From NCBI GenBank assembly GCA_003170275.1, contig PNAM01000096.1:42131-106130 (forward strand): a stretch of 64,000 nucleotides of DNA. The letters run 5' to 3'. Below, in pieces: positions 45,532 through 53,682 of this stretch. This DNA is from Myxococcales bacterium. Lineage in GTDB: Bacteria; Myxococcota_A; Polyangia; Palsa-1104. Under the pieces are notes generated by a model that worked only from the letters and a program-made list of their open reading frames with translations, was not told where the DNA came from and made no database searches. Position numbers and translations under genes: made by a program. How positions within the stretch are numbered: position 1 is the stretch's first letter; each line of letters opens with the position of its first letter.

Positions 45532-47826
45532 CTAGCGCGAGGCGACGGCCAGCACCTGCTTCAGATCGGTGACGCCCAGCATGGCCTTCTGGATGCCGTC
45601 CTGCAGCAGCGTGACCATGCCCGCCTCGATGGCCTTGTCGCGGATCTGATCGATGGGCGACTTGTGCGCGATCAGCCGTTTGATCTCATCGTTGTTGATG
45701 AGCAGCTCGTGCAGGCCGATGCGCCCCTTGTAGCCCGAGCCGCCGCAGTTGTCGCAGCCCTTGCCGAAGTAGAGCGTGAACTCGGGGTACTTGATGCCCT
45801 GCGCCTCCAGCACCTCGGGCCCGCCGAACGCCGCCGCGATCTGATCGAACTCTTCTTTGAGCGGCGCGCGCGGCTCCTTGCACGCCTTGCACAACGAGCG
45901 CGCCAGGCGTTGCGCGAGCACGCCGAGCAGCGAGTCGGCGAAGCTGAACGGATCGAGCTCCATGTCGAGGAGGCGCGTGATGGTCTCGGGCGCGGAGTTG
46001 GTGTGCAGCGTCGAGACCACCAGGTGTCCGGTGAGCGACGCCTCGATGCCGGTCTCCGCCGTCTCCTTGTCGCGCATCTCGCCGACCATGATCACGTCCG
46101 GATCGGCACGCAAGAACGCGCGCATCGCCGCCTCGAAGGTGAACCCGATCTTCGGCTGCACCTGCACCTGGCGCAGCCCGTACTGCGTGATCTCGACGGG
46201 ATCTTCGGCGGTCCAGATCTTCATGTCGACGGTGTTGATGAAGCCCAGGCACGAGTGCAGCGTGGTGGTCTTGCCGGAGCCGGTCGGCCCGACGCACAAG
46301 ATCAGCCCGTACGGTTTCTTGAACACCTCCTTGACGCCGGCCAGCGTGCGCTCGCTCATCCCCATCTGCTCGAGCGGCAGCGGCTTGGACGCGGCGAGGA
46401 TACGCATGACCACGTCCTCGTTGCCGTTCGCGGTCGGGATGGTGGCGACGCGCAGCTCGAGCCCGCGGTCCTTCATCTTGATCTTGATCTTGCCGTCCTG
46501 CGGCTTGCGCTTCTCGGCGATGTCCAGGTTCGCCATGATCTTCAGGCGCGCCACCAGCGCGGTGCGGTACTGCGGCGGGATCTCCTGGTAGGCGATGCAA
46601 TCGCCGTCGATGCGAAAGCGCACCACCGTCGCGCGCTCGCGCCCGTACGGCTCGATGTGGATGTCGGAGGCGCCGCGCTTGTAGGCGTCGGCGATGATCT
46701 GGTTGGCCAGCTTGATCACCGCCGAGTCCGACTCGCCGACGTTTTCGTTGTTGCCATCTTCGAGCGGCGGTCCGTCGGCGCTGCCGCCCTCCTTGATGCT
46801 CTCCTGCGTGAGCTCCTTCAGGATCGAGCCCATGTTGCCGCCTATGCCGTACGACTGCTCGATGAGCCCGATGATCTCGTCGCGGAAGCCGACCTGCAGC
46901 TCGATCTTGAGCCCGTGCTCGAGCGCCTTGAGCGCGTCGGCGCGCCCGAGATCGTTGGGATCGTCGATCACCACCACGATCGCGCCCGGCTTGCGATCCA
47001 CCGGCGCGGCGCAGATCTGCTTGAGGTACTCGACCTTCACCTTCTTGCGCAGGTCCTCGGGGATCGACTCCTTGCCGGTGAAGCGGAAGAACTCGCAGTT
47101 GTAGAACAGCGCCAGCGACCGCTCGACCTGCTGCCGCTGGATGCCCACCTTCTCGATCAGCCAGCGCGGCAGATCGGTCTTGTTGGCGGCGGCGTCGCTC
47201 TTGGCCTTGTCGAGATCCACCTCCGAGATCGCGCCCCCGTCGATCAGCGCGTCCCACTTGCCGGGCTTGCGCTGCTGCGTCAGCGCCTTCATCTGGTTGA
47301 GGTTGTAGAACGCCATCCCCAGGTTGCGCGCGATCTCCTCGGCGGAGACCTGATCGCGCGGGTTGAACGGCGTGCGGTCCTTCTTGTTGATCGCCTGCAC
47401 CGCGCCGAGCAGGTTGCCTTCGTAGAGCACCGGCACGCACAGCATCGAGCGCGTGACGAAGCCCGACGCCTTGTCCCAGCGATCGTCGAACTGGAGCTGC
47501 GGATGGATCTTCTTCAGCTCGCCGGCCTCGTACACGTTGGCGATGTTGACGGCCTTCTTGGCGACGCCGACGAACCCCGCGATGCTGGTCGCATCCACGC
47601 CGACGCGGATCTCCTTGAACTCGCCGCCGGTCTTGGCGAGCGAATAGAAGTGTCGATTCTTGGTATCGAGCGCGAAGATGGTCACGCGCTCGGCCGAGAG
47701 CATTTCCAGGATCTTGCTCTGCGCGCCGGGCAGCAGCTCTTCGAGGCTATTCGCCCCGGAAATGAAGGTAGAGAGCGCGTGCAGCCGCTTGCGGAGCTCC
47801 AGTTGCTGTGCCGGGTCGTCGGCCAT
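45532..47826 (-). CDS. GAF domain-containing PilB/GspE-type ATPase
   Basis: 764 residues. An N-terminal GAF domain (~20-185) is followed by a GspE/PilB N-terminal region (~190-340) and the secretion ATPase core. Walker A 'GPTGSGKTTT' lies near residue 518, followed by 'LRADPDVIMVGEMRDKETAE' (Asp and Walker B boxes), and two CxxC pairs (CKAC ~645, CDNC ~692) for the zinc site. Family members power type IV pilus or type II secretion assembly. The added GAF domain suggests allosteric control by a small ligand. No other pilus genes flank it. TACAAT ends 6 nt before the ATG. Confidence 0.9.
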   Translation of the reverse strand: MADDPAQQLELRKRLHALSTFISGANSLEELLPGAQSKILEMLSAERVTIFALDTKNRHFYSLAKTGGEFKEIRVGVDATSIAGFVGVAKKAVNIANVYEAGELKKIHPQLQFDDRWDKASGFVTRSMLCVPVLYEGNLLGAVQAINKKDRTPFNPRDQVSAEEIARNLGMAFYNLNQMKALTQQRKPGKWDALIDGGAISEVDLDKAKSDAAANKTDLPRWLIEKVGIQRQQVERSLALFYNCEFFRFTGKESIPEDLRKKVKVEYLKQICAAPVDRKPGAIVVVIDDPNDLGRADALKALEHGLKIELQVGFRDEIIGLIEQSYGIGGNMGSILKELTQESIKEGGSADGPPLEDGNNENVGESDSAVIKLANQIIADAYKRGASDIHIEPYGRERATVVRFRIDGDCIAYQEIPPQYRTALVARLKIMANLDIAEKRKPQDGKIKIKMKDRGLELRVATIPTANGNEDVVMRILAASKPLPLEQMGMSERTLAGVKEVFKKPYGLILCVGPTGSGKTTTLHSCLGFINTVDMKIWTAEDPVEITQYGLRQVQVQPKIGFTFEAAMRAFLRADPDVIMVGEMRDKETAETGIEASLTGHLVVSTLHTNSAPETITRLLDMELDPFSFADSLLGVLAQRLARSLCKACKEPRAPLKEEFDQIAAAFGGPEVLEAQGIKYPEFTLYFGKGCDNCGGSGYKGRIGLHELLINNDEIKRLIAHKSPIDQIRDKAIEAGMVTLLQDGIQKAMLGVTDLKQVLAVASR

Positions 47827-47832
47827 GTCGCG

Positions 47833-47838
47833 ATTGTA
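47833..47838 (-). promoter_or_regulatory. -10-like TACAAT, leaderless type
   Basis: TACAAT on the minus strand is followed by CGCGAC and the ATG at 47826. The same six-base spacer (CGCGAC) follows TATGAT before the hydrolase ATG at 22628. No Shine-Dalgarno is present. Confidence 0.55.
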
Positions 47839-47951
47839 TCATTCAAATCAAGTGGATGGGAGATCCGTCGTGAACGCGCCACGACGCTGGGCTTTTCTTC
47901 GCGGTCTTGTTATTTTCTTGGCCTCTCATTTATTGAACGGGGGTTACGCAG

Positions 47952-48701
47952 ATGGCGGAATCGTTTTCGGTCTCGGATCTAATCCCCGCTTCGCCCGAGC
48001 GGATCTACAACGCATGGCTGGACGGTGGTGAGCACGCCGCGATGACCGGCGGCGGCGCCACGGGCGACAGGAACGTGGGCGGGCAGTTCACGGCGTGGGA
48101 CGGCTACATCAAGGGCGTCAACCTCGAGCTCGAGCCGGGCAAGCGCATCGTGCAGGCGTGGCGCTCGCAGGACTTCCCCGACGGAAGCGCGGACTCGCGC
48201 ATCGAGCTGTTGCTCGAGGCGGCCGACGGCGGCACGCGGATCACGCTCAACCACACCGAGATCCCCGACGGGCAGTCGGGCGACTACGAAGAGGGCTGGC
48301 GCGATCACTACTTCACGCCGATGCGGAAATATTTCGCCGGGTCGAGCGCGGACACCGCGTCGCGCGCGGCGACCACCAGGTCGATGCCTGCCATCGCCAT
48401 GCCGCCGGCCGAGGCGTGGGAAGAAGTGGCCGAGGAGCCGACGCGCCCCGATGACATCCATCGCGTCGCGGCGAAAGCGAAGCCGGCCGCGAAGCCGAAA
48501 GCGAAGGCAGCGCCCAAGAAGAAGGCGCCTGCAAAAGCCAAGGCCGCTCCGAAGAAAAAGAAGGCCGCGCCCAAGAAGCCGGTCAAGAAAGCCGCGCCGA
48601 AGAAGAAGCCCGCCCCCAAGAAGAAGCCCGCCCCCAAGAAGAAGCCGGCCCCCAAGAAAACCGCCAAGAAGCCCGCCAAGAAAAAAGGAAAACGCACTTA
48701 A
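47952..48701 (+). CDS. SRPBCC (AHSA1-like) domain fused to histone H1-like tail
   Basis: 249 residues. Residues ~5-130 form an AHSA1/SRPBCC-type ligand-binding fold ('SVSDLIPASPERIYNAWLDG', 'GYIKGVNLELEPGKRIVQAW'). Residues ~172-249 are almost entirely Lys, Ala and Pro (AAPKKK, PAPKKK units), like the C-terminal tail of histone H1 and of bacterial H1-like proteins. The tail should bind nucleic acid non-specifically. The fusion implies a nucleoid-bound protein whose globular part binds a hydrophobic ligand or partner; this is inference. TTGTTA (47907) and TATTGA (47931) form a possible promoter. A weak GGGGG precedes the start. Confidence 0.85.
   Translation: MAESFSVSDLIPASPERIYNAWLDGGEHAAMTGGGATGDRNVGGQFTAWDGYIKGVNLELEPGKRIVQAWRSQDFPDGSADSRIELLLEAADGGTRITLNHTEIPDGQSGDYEEGWRDHYFTPMRKYFAGSSADTASRAATTRSMPAIAMPPAEAWEEVAEEPTRPDDIHRVAAKAKPAAKPKAKAAPKKKAPAKAKAAPKKKKAAPKKPVKKAAPKKKPAPKKKPAPKKKPAPKKTAKKPAKKKGKRT
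48600..48653 (+). repeat. 18-bp coding tandem repeat (KKKPAP)
   Basis: Three consecutive 18-bp copies (48600-48617, 48618-48635, 48636-48653), the first two identical and the third with one change, encode KKKPAP units of the histone-like tail. Near identity at the DNA level indicates recent slippage expansion. Confidence 0.85.
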
Positions 48702-48720
48702 TTTAAGGCGCTCCGGCGCG

Positions 48721-50244
48721 TTATTTCGCCGGGTGTTGGGCGGCCAGCTCGGGCGGAATGCCGCCGGCGGTGGCGATCTTGGCGTAGGTGGCGACGGAAG
48801 TGCGCGGGACGCGTGTCTTTTGCGGATCGTTCTTGTCGACGGCATAAAGCCCGAGCGCGAAGCTCATGCCGTGGTTCCATTCGTAGTTGTCCATGAGCGT
48901 CCAATAGAAGTAGCCGCCGACGCTGGCGCCGTCGCGGATGGCGCGCTTGACCCAGGTGAGCGTCTGCACGATCCAGTCGGCGGCCACGCCGCTGTTGGTC
49001 TTGTCCTCGGCGCCGGTCTCGCTGATGTACATCGGCACGCCGTAGCGCTGCTTGGCGAACATCAGCACCTCGTAGATGCCTTTCGGATACGCGTAGTCGT
49101 AGGTGAGCCCGATCGGGTTGAACGTGAGCAGCGGCGACACGTCGGGAAAGAACGAGGTCGGTGTCCCCTGCGCGATGGTTCTCGCGTAGTAGTTCACGCC
49201 GAGAAAGTCCATGCGGTTGGTCAGATCGTCCCGATGCGTTGGATTCCCGTCGAGGTTCGCGTCGAGATCGCCCTTGATCACGCCGTCGAGGAACGCCTCG
49301 TTCTCGAGGTAGTTCAGGTTCTCCGCGCCCTTTTGATCCTGCGCGTCGGTGGGATCGGCCGCCGCCACCGCCTGCAGGTTGTAGACGATGCCCACGCGCG
49401 CGGCCGTGCCGTCCCCGTCGGCGTCGACGGTGTCCGCGGCCTTGACCGCGTCGTACATGCGCGCGTGCGCCTCGATCATGGTGGCCATCGCCTGCTTGGC
49501 CTCGGTGGTCTTCAAGAACACCGCGGGCGGATTGGTGCGCTGCGCGGTCTGGAACAGGTACGCGGTCAGCACCACCGCGGTGAGCGGCTCGTTGAGCGTC
49601 GCGTACAGATCGATGCGGTCGCCGAACTCCTCGCCGACGAAGCCGGCGTACTTGGCGATCTCGTGCAGGATGCGATCGTGGTCGACCCAGCCGCGGTTGG
49701 TGCAGTTGGCGAAGTCCACGTGGCAGCCGTACGCGTCCTCGATCCAGATCGGCAGCGTGTAGTGGTTGAGCGTCACCAGCGGCTGAAGGCCGTGCGCCTT
49801 GATCGCATCGAACAGCGCGTGGTAGTAGGCGAGCGCCGCCGGGCTGGCCACCTGCAGGAGCGCCGCGTGCCCCTCGATGCCGTCGGTGGCGGTGGGAAAC
49901 AGCCGGCTCCATTCGATCGACAAGCGCAGCGCGTTGCCGTGCAACTCATTGGTCACGCGATCGAGATCTTGCGGATAGAGCTCGAAGAACCCTGGCCCGC
50001 TCGACGGTGGATCGCCGGCGATGAACAGCATCGGATCCTGCACCAGCTCCGGCCTGGTGATGTACGTGTACCAGTCGGAGCTGCGGTCCTCGCACTCGGC
50101 CGCGCTGATCGTCGGGCAACCCATCTCGACCTGAAACCCGGCGATCGCGCTGCCGTAGAGAAACGTCTTCGGCAGCGTCAGATCCTCGGCGCTGCCGCAG
50201 CCGGCGCTGCCCACCACGACGAGAACCCATGCGAGTCGGCCCAT
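48721..50244 (-). CDS. GH1 family beta-glycosidase lipoprotein
   Basis: 507 residues, signal MGRLAWVLVVVGSAGC (Cys16). The glycoside hydrolase family 1 fold is clear: 'FLYGSAIAGFQVEMGC', 'LRLSIEWSRLFP', acid/base Glu219 in 'TLNEPL' and nucleophile Glu409 in 'YISETG', plus 'GYFYWTLMDNYEWNHGM'. Most GH1 enzymes are cytoplasmic, so membrane-tethered export is unusual and points to use of external beta-glucosides or polysaccharide fragments. It starts 40 nt after the stop of the upstream peptidase gene and may be co-transcribed. Confidence 0.9.
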   Translation of the reverse strand: MGRLAWVLVVVGSAGCGSAEDLTLPKTFLYGSAIAGFQVEMGCPTISAAECEDRSSDWYTYITRPELVQDPMLFIAGDPPSSGPGFFELYPQDLDRVTNELHGNALRLSIEWSRLFPTATDGIEGHAALLQVASPAALAYYHALFDAIKAHGLQPLVTLNHYTLPIWIEDAYGCHVDFANCTNRGWVDHDRILHEIAKYAGFVGEEFGDRIDLYATLNEPLTAVVLTAYLFQTAQRTNPPAVFLKTTEAKQAMATMIEAHARMYDAVKAADTVDADGDGTAARVGIVYNLQAVAAADPTDAQDQKGAENLNYLENEAFLDGVIKGDLDANLDGNPTHRDDLTNRMDFLGVNYYARTIAQGTPTSFFPDVSPLLTFNPIGLTYDYAYPKGIYEVLMFAKQRYGVPMYISETGAEDKTNSGVAADWIVQTLTWVKRAIRDGASVGGYFYWTLMDNYEWNHGMSFALGLYAVDKNDPQKTRVPRTSVATYAKIATAGGIPPELAAQHPAK

Positions 50245-50284
50245 TGCGGCCGATCCTACTACGCTTCGTCGCGCGGGAGCCGGC

Positions 50285-52468
50285 CTACGGCTTGAGCGTG
50301 GCGGCGAGCTTGCTCATGATGCGGGTGTAGAGCGCTTCCTTGATTGCCGGATCCGGCACCATGTGCGTAAGGCCCGGCAGCGGCAACAGATCGAACGGCT
50401 TGTTGGCGCGGAACAGCGCTTCCGACAGCTTGAGCGAGTGGAAGAAATAGACGTTGTCGTCGCGCGTGCCGTGGATCAGCAAGAGCGGCCGTTCGAGCCG
50501 GGGCGCGTAGGTGAGCAGCGACGAGGCGTCGTAGCCCTCCTTGTTGGCGTCGGGCAGGCCGAGGTAGCGCTCGGTGTAGGCGGTGTCGTAGTCGCGCCAG
50601 TCGACCACCGGCGCGCCGGCCACCGCGACCGCGAACACGTCGGGCCGCTTGAGCACCGACAGCGCAGCCAGGTAGCCGCCGAACGACCAGCCCACCGCGC
50701 CGACGCGCGTCAGATCGAGCTCGGGAACCTTCGCGCCGAGCGCACGCAGCGCGGCCACCTGATCGTCGAGCGTGACCTTGGCGAAGTCGTTGCGGATGGC
50801 GCGCTCCCACGCCCGCCCGCGGTTGGGTGTGCCGCGGCCGTCGATGGCGACGACGATGTAGCCGTGATCCGCCATCCACTGCCGCAACAGCGCCGGCGAT
50901 TCCGCGCGCAGCACCTGCTGATGATGCGGGCCGCCGTACACGTCGAGGATCACCGGATACTTCTTGCCCTTCTGGAACGCGCGCGGGCGCGTGAGCGCGA
51001 CGTGGAATCCCTCGCTGCCGGCGGTAGTGAGCTCGAGCGTGGGAACGAACGGCGGCGCCTCGGCGACGCTGGGCAGCTCGCCGGCGAGCTTCTCGCGGCT
51101 GTACACGAACGCGCGCGGCAGCTCGGTCGCGTTGCTCGAGCGCACCACGTACACGTCGTGGCCCTTGCCGAAGATCGCCCCGTGCACGCCCGGCTCCCGG
51201 GTGATCCGCTCGGCGGTGCCGCCGGCTACAGCCACGCGATACACGTGCTGCTCGATCGGATCGGGCGCGCCCTCGAACCACGCGGTGGTGCCGTCGCTGC
51301 CGGCGAGCGCGAGGTAGCCGTCGCCGGGCGCGCTCAGGTTGGCGCGCACGTCGCCCACGCGATCGCGCAGCTCGAGCGTGCGCGTGCCCGAGCGCTCGCT
51401 CGACCAGAGGAACGCCGAGCCGTCCGGCATCCAGCGCGGCACGGTCTGATCGAGGTTGAGCCAGTCGTCGTCGTGCTCGGCGACCAGCTGCGTGGTCTTA
51501 CCGGTCTTGACGTCGGCGGCGAGCACCTGAAGATCGCGCTGCGAGCGGGACAGCACCACCAGCGTGAGCGGCGCCTTCGCCTCCTTCCACGCGACGGTGG
51601 CGAGATAGGGAAACTTGGCGGCGTCCCACGACACGAACGTGGTCTTGCCGCCCAGCGCGGAGATCACGCCGAGCCGTACCACCACGTTGGCGGTGCCGGG
51701 GCGCGGATAGGGCGTGGCCTCGGCCTCGTGCTCCGGATGGGTGACGTCGAGCAGGTGGAAGGTCTCGACCGGCCGGCTGTCCGCTTCTTCGTAGGCGAGC
51801 TGCTTGCCGTCGGGCGACCACCACAGCCCGGTAAACCGATCGAGCTCCTCCTGCGCGATGAACTCGGCCAGCCCGTTGGAGATGCGCGGATGCGCCGAGT
51901 GCGTGAGCTGCGTCTCCTTCTTGCCGGCGAGCTCGAGCACGTACAGATCGCGATCGCGCACGTACGCCACCTTCTTGCCGTCGGGCGAAAAGTGCGGATC
52001 GACGATCGGCGACTTGCCGGCCGGCAGCTCGCCCACGCTCCCATCGCTGCGGCGCACGGTGTACAGGCGCCCCGAGAGCGCGACCAGGATCAGCGCGCCG
52101 TCGTCCGAGAGATCGAAGCTGGCGAAGCCGCGCGTCGACACCCGCATGCGCTCGCGGCGCGCGCGTTCCGCCGGCGAGAGCTGCTCCTCGGCGCCCTTGA
52201 GCAGCGCGGCGGGCGACAGCAGCTCGCGGGTCTTGCCGCTCGCCACGTCGAATTCGTACAACGACATCGACGCCACGCGCGGCTCGGCGCGCAGGAACAG
52301 CACCGCCTTGCCGTCGGGCGTCGGGCGAATGCCGGTCGGGCGGCCCAGGCTGAAGCCGCGCGTCTCGGCGTGCAGGCGCATGAAGCCGGGCCACGGCCCG
52401 TCGCTGCCGGCGGCGAGCGCTCCGGTGAATGGCAGGAGCAACGCGAGCGAAAGCAGCATCCGCGACAT
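50285..52468 (-). CDS. S9 family dipeptidyl-peptidase IV-like serine peptidase
   Basis: 727 residues from ATG 52468, where a signal peptide MSRMLLSLALLL begins. The N-terminal beta-propeller contains 'ISNGLAEFIAQEELDR' with the double Glu that binds the substrate amino terminus in DPP-IV. The C-terminal alpha/beta hydrolase has Ser595 (GWSFGGY), Asp670 (HGTRDDNV) and His702 (LTHMV). It should remove dipeptides from peptide N-termini in the periplasm or outside. It is divergent from the HD-domain gene by 36 bp. Confidence 0.9.
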   Translation of the reverse strand: MSRMLLSLALLLPFTGALAAGSDGPWPGFMRLHAETRGFSLGRPTGIRPTPDGKAVLFLRAEPRVASMSLYEFDVASGKTRELLSPAALLKGAEEQLSPAERARRERMRVSTRGFASFDLSDDGALILVALSGRLYTVRRSDGSVGELPAGKSPIVDPHFSPDGKKVAYVRDRDLYVLELAGKKETQLTHSAHPRISNGLAEFIAQEELDRFTGLWWSPDGKQLAYEEADSRPVETFHLLDVTHPEHEAEATPYPRPGTANVVVRLGVISALGGKTTFVSWDAAKFPYLATVAWKEAKAPLTLVVLSRSQRDLQVLAADVKTGKTTQLVAEHDDDWLNLDQTVPRWMPDGSAFLWSSERSGTRTLELRDRVGDVRANLSAPGDGYLALAGSDGTTAWFEGAPDPIEQHVYRVAVAGGTAERITREPGVHGAIFGKGHDVYVVRSSNATELPRAFVYSREKLAGELPSVAEAPPFVPTLELTTAGSEGFHVALTRPRAFQKGKKYPVILDVYGGPHHQQVLRAESPALLRQWMADHGYIVVAIDGRGTPNRGRAWERAIRNDFAKVTLDDQVAALRALGAKVPELDLTRVGAVGWSFGGYLAALSVLKRPDVFAVAVAGAPVVDWRDYDTAYTERYLGLPDANKEGYDASSLLTYAPRLERPLLLIHGTRDDNVYFFHSLKLSEALFRANKPFDLLPLPGLTHMVPDPAIKEALYTRIMSKLAATLKP

Positions 52469-52492
52469 GCGCGGCAGCCTAGCACGTGGTGT

Positions 52493-52498
52493 TATGAT
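52493..52498 (+). promoter_or_regulatory. -10-like TATGAT, leaderless type
   Basis: TATGAT is followed by exactly 6 nt (CGGCTC) and the ATG at 52505. No ribosome site is present. On the other strand a weaker TAGGCT (52481-52476) lies 7 nt before the peptidase ATG at 52468. Confidence 0.55.
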
Positions 52499-52504
52499 CG
52501 GCTC

Positions 52505-53218
52505 ATGCACAGGGCCGAGGCGAGGCGCGTGGCGGAGGCGGCGATCGCGGCGGCGGCGCGCTTGCAGCTCGAGCCGCCGAAGAAGCTCGCTTCGGAGAAG
52601 ACCGGCGGGCCGCCGTCGTACTCCTCTCGGCTGGCGTCGGCGTTCGCGTTCGCGGCCGAGCAGCACAAACTGCAGGTGCGCAAGGGCACGACCATCCCGT
52701 ACGTGACGCACCTCATGGGCGTGGCGTCGCTGGTCGGCGAGCACGGTGGCTCCGAGGACGAGATGATCGCGGCGTTGTTGCACGACGCCGTCGAGGACAC
52801 CGGCGGCGCGCCGGTGGCGGCCGAGATCGAGCGACGGTTCGGCGCGCACGTGGCCCAGATCGTCGCCGGCTGCACCGATGACGACACCGGCGCGCCCGGC
52901 GGCGCCAAGCAGCCGTGGCTCGAGCGCAAGATCAAGTACGTGCGCCGCGCGGCGGGCGAGCCGCTCGACACCGTGCGCGTCTCGGCGAGCGACAAGCTGC
53001 ACAACCTGCGCGCGATCCTCGCCGACTTTCGCGAGCACGGCACGATCGTATTCGAGCGCTTCAAGGCCGGGCGCTCGGGAACGCTCTGGTACTACCGCGC
53101 GCTCGCCGACGTGTTCGCGGCCGTCGCCGCCGGGCCGGACGCCGACGACGGCTTTCGCCGGTTGGCGGCCGAGCTCGGGCGTGGCGTCGCGCAGCTGGAG
53201 GCCGAGACGCGCGTGTGA
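52505..53218 (+). CDS. HD-domain hydrolase, small-alarmone-hydrolase-like
   Basis: 237 residues. Residues ~35-180 carry the RelA/SpoT hydrolase signature: 'RKGTTIPYVTHLMGVASLV' (first His), 'AALLHDAVEDTGG' (His-Asp and Glu-Asp), and 'VRVSASDKLHNLRAIL' (Asp...HN). No synthetase domain, TGS or ACT follows, so it resembles MESH1/SAH enzymes that remove the 3'-pyrophosphate from (p)ppGpp. Activity is inferred. It overlaps the downstream phosphatase gene by GTGA-type coupling, suggesting joint action on nucleotide or phosphate signalling. Confidence 0.85.
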   Translation: MHRAEARRVAEAAIAAAARLQLEPPKKLASEKTGGPPSYSSRLASAFAFAAEQHKLQVRKGTTIPYVTHLMGVASLVGEHGGSEDEMIAALLHDAVEDTGGAPVAAEIERRFGAHVAQIVAGCTDDDTGAPGGAKQPWLERKIKYVRRAAGEPLDTVRVSASDKLHNLRAILADFREHGTIVFERFKAGRSGTLWYYRALADVFAAVAAGPDADDGFRRLAAELGRGVAQLEAETRV

Positions 53219-53676
53219 AGACCTCCGACTATTTTCGCTGGCTGATCCCGGGCGTGCTGGCGGGCGGCCCGCACCTCGATCCCTACGGCGAGCCGGGTCA
53301 GCTCGCGCGCGCGACCGCCGACCTCGCGCTACACGGCATCGGCGCGGTGATCTCGGTCGTCGAGCTGCCGCTCGCGCTCGAGGGCCTCGAGTACCTGCAC
53401 GCGCCCACGCCCGACGGCGAAGCGCCCGAAGATCTCGAGCACCTGTGCATGTTCATCGACGCCGCCAAGCAGCGCGGCGTCGCCACCTTCGTCCACTGCC
53501 AGGCCGGCCAGGGCCGCACCGGCACCGTCCTCGCCGCCTACCTGATCTGGTCCCGCGGCCTGCGCGCCTGGGAAGCCGTCGACGAAGTGCGCCGCGCGTA
53601 CCACACCTCCGCCGTCGAGTCCGCCGCGCAGCTCGCCGCCCTCGAGGTGTTCGCCCGCCGCCACAAACTGATCTGA
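53215..53676 (+). CDS. Dual-specificity/tyrosine phosphatase-like protein
   Basis: 153 residues from GTG 53215, overlapping the stop of the alarmone-hydrolase-like gene. The CX5R signature is intact: Cys95 to Arg101 in 'VHCQAGQGRTGT'. The general acid is likely the Asp in 'APTPDGEAPEDLEHL'. It has no signal peptide and is cytoplasmic. Substrates could be phosphoproteins, nucleotides or inositol phosphates; not determinable here. It ends six bases before the convergent lipoprotein gene. Confidence 0.85.
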   Translation: MKTSDYFRWLIPGVLAGGPHLDPYGEPGQLARATADLALHGIGAVISVVELPLALEGLEYLHAPTPDGEAPEDLEHLCMFIDAAKQRGVATFVHCQAGQGRTGTVLAAYLIWSRGLRAWEAVDEVRRAYHTSAVESAAQLAALEVFARRHKLI

Positions 53677-53682
53677 GCAGGT

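Noticed and set aside
43993..47826. Convergent histidine kinase and GAF-PilB genes as one two-component-controlled pilus locus
   Set aside because: They are transcribed towards each other from separate promoters, and no response regulator or pilus gene is present, so proximity alone does not support a joint system.
48700..48722. Possible intrinsic terminator between the SRPBCC and GH1 genes
   Set aside because: Only a 4-bp GCGC/GCGC stem with a TCCG loop is visible and there is no clean T-run on either strand.
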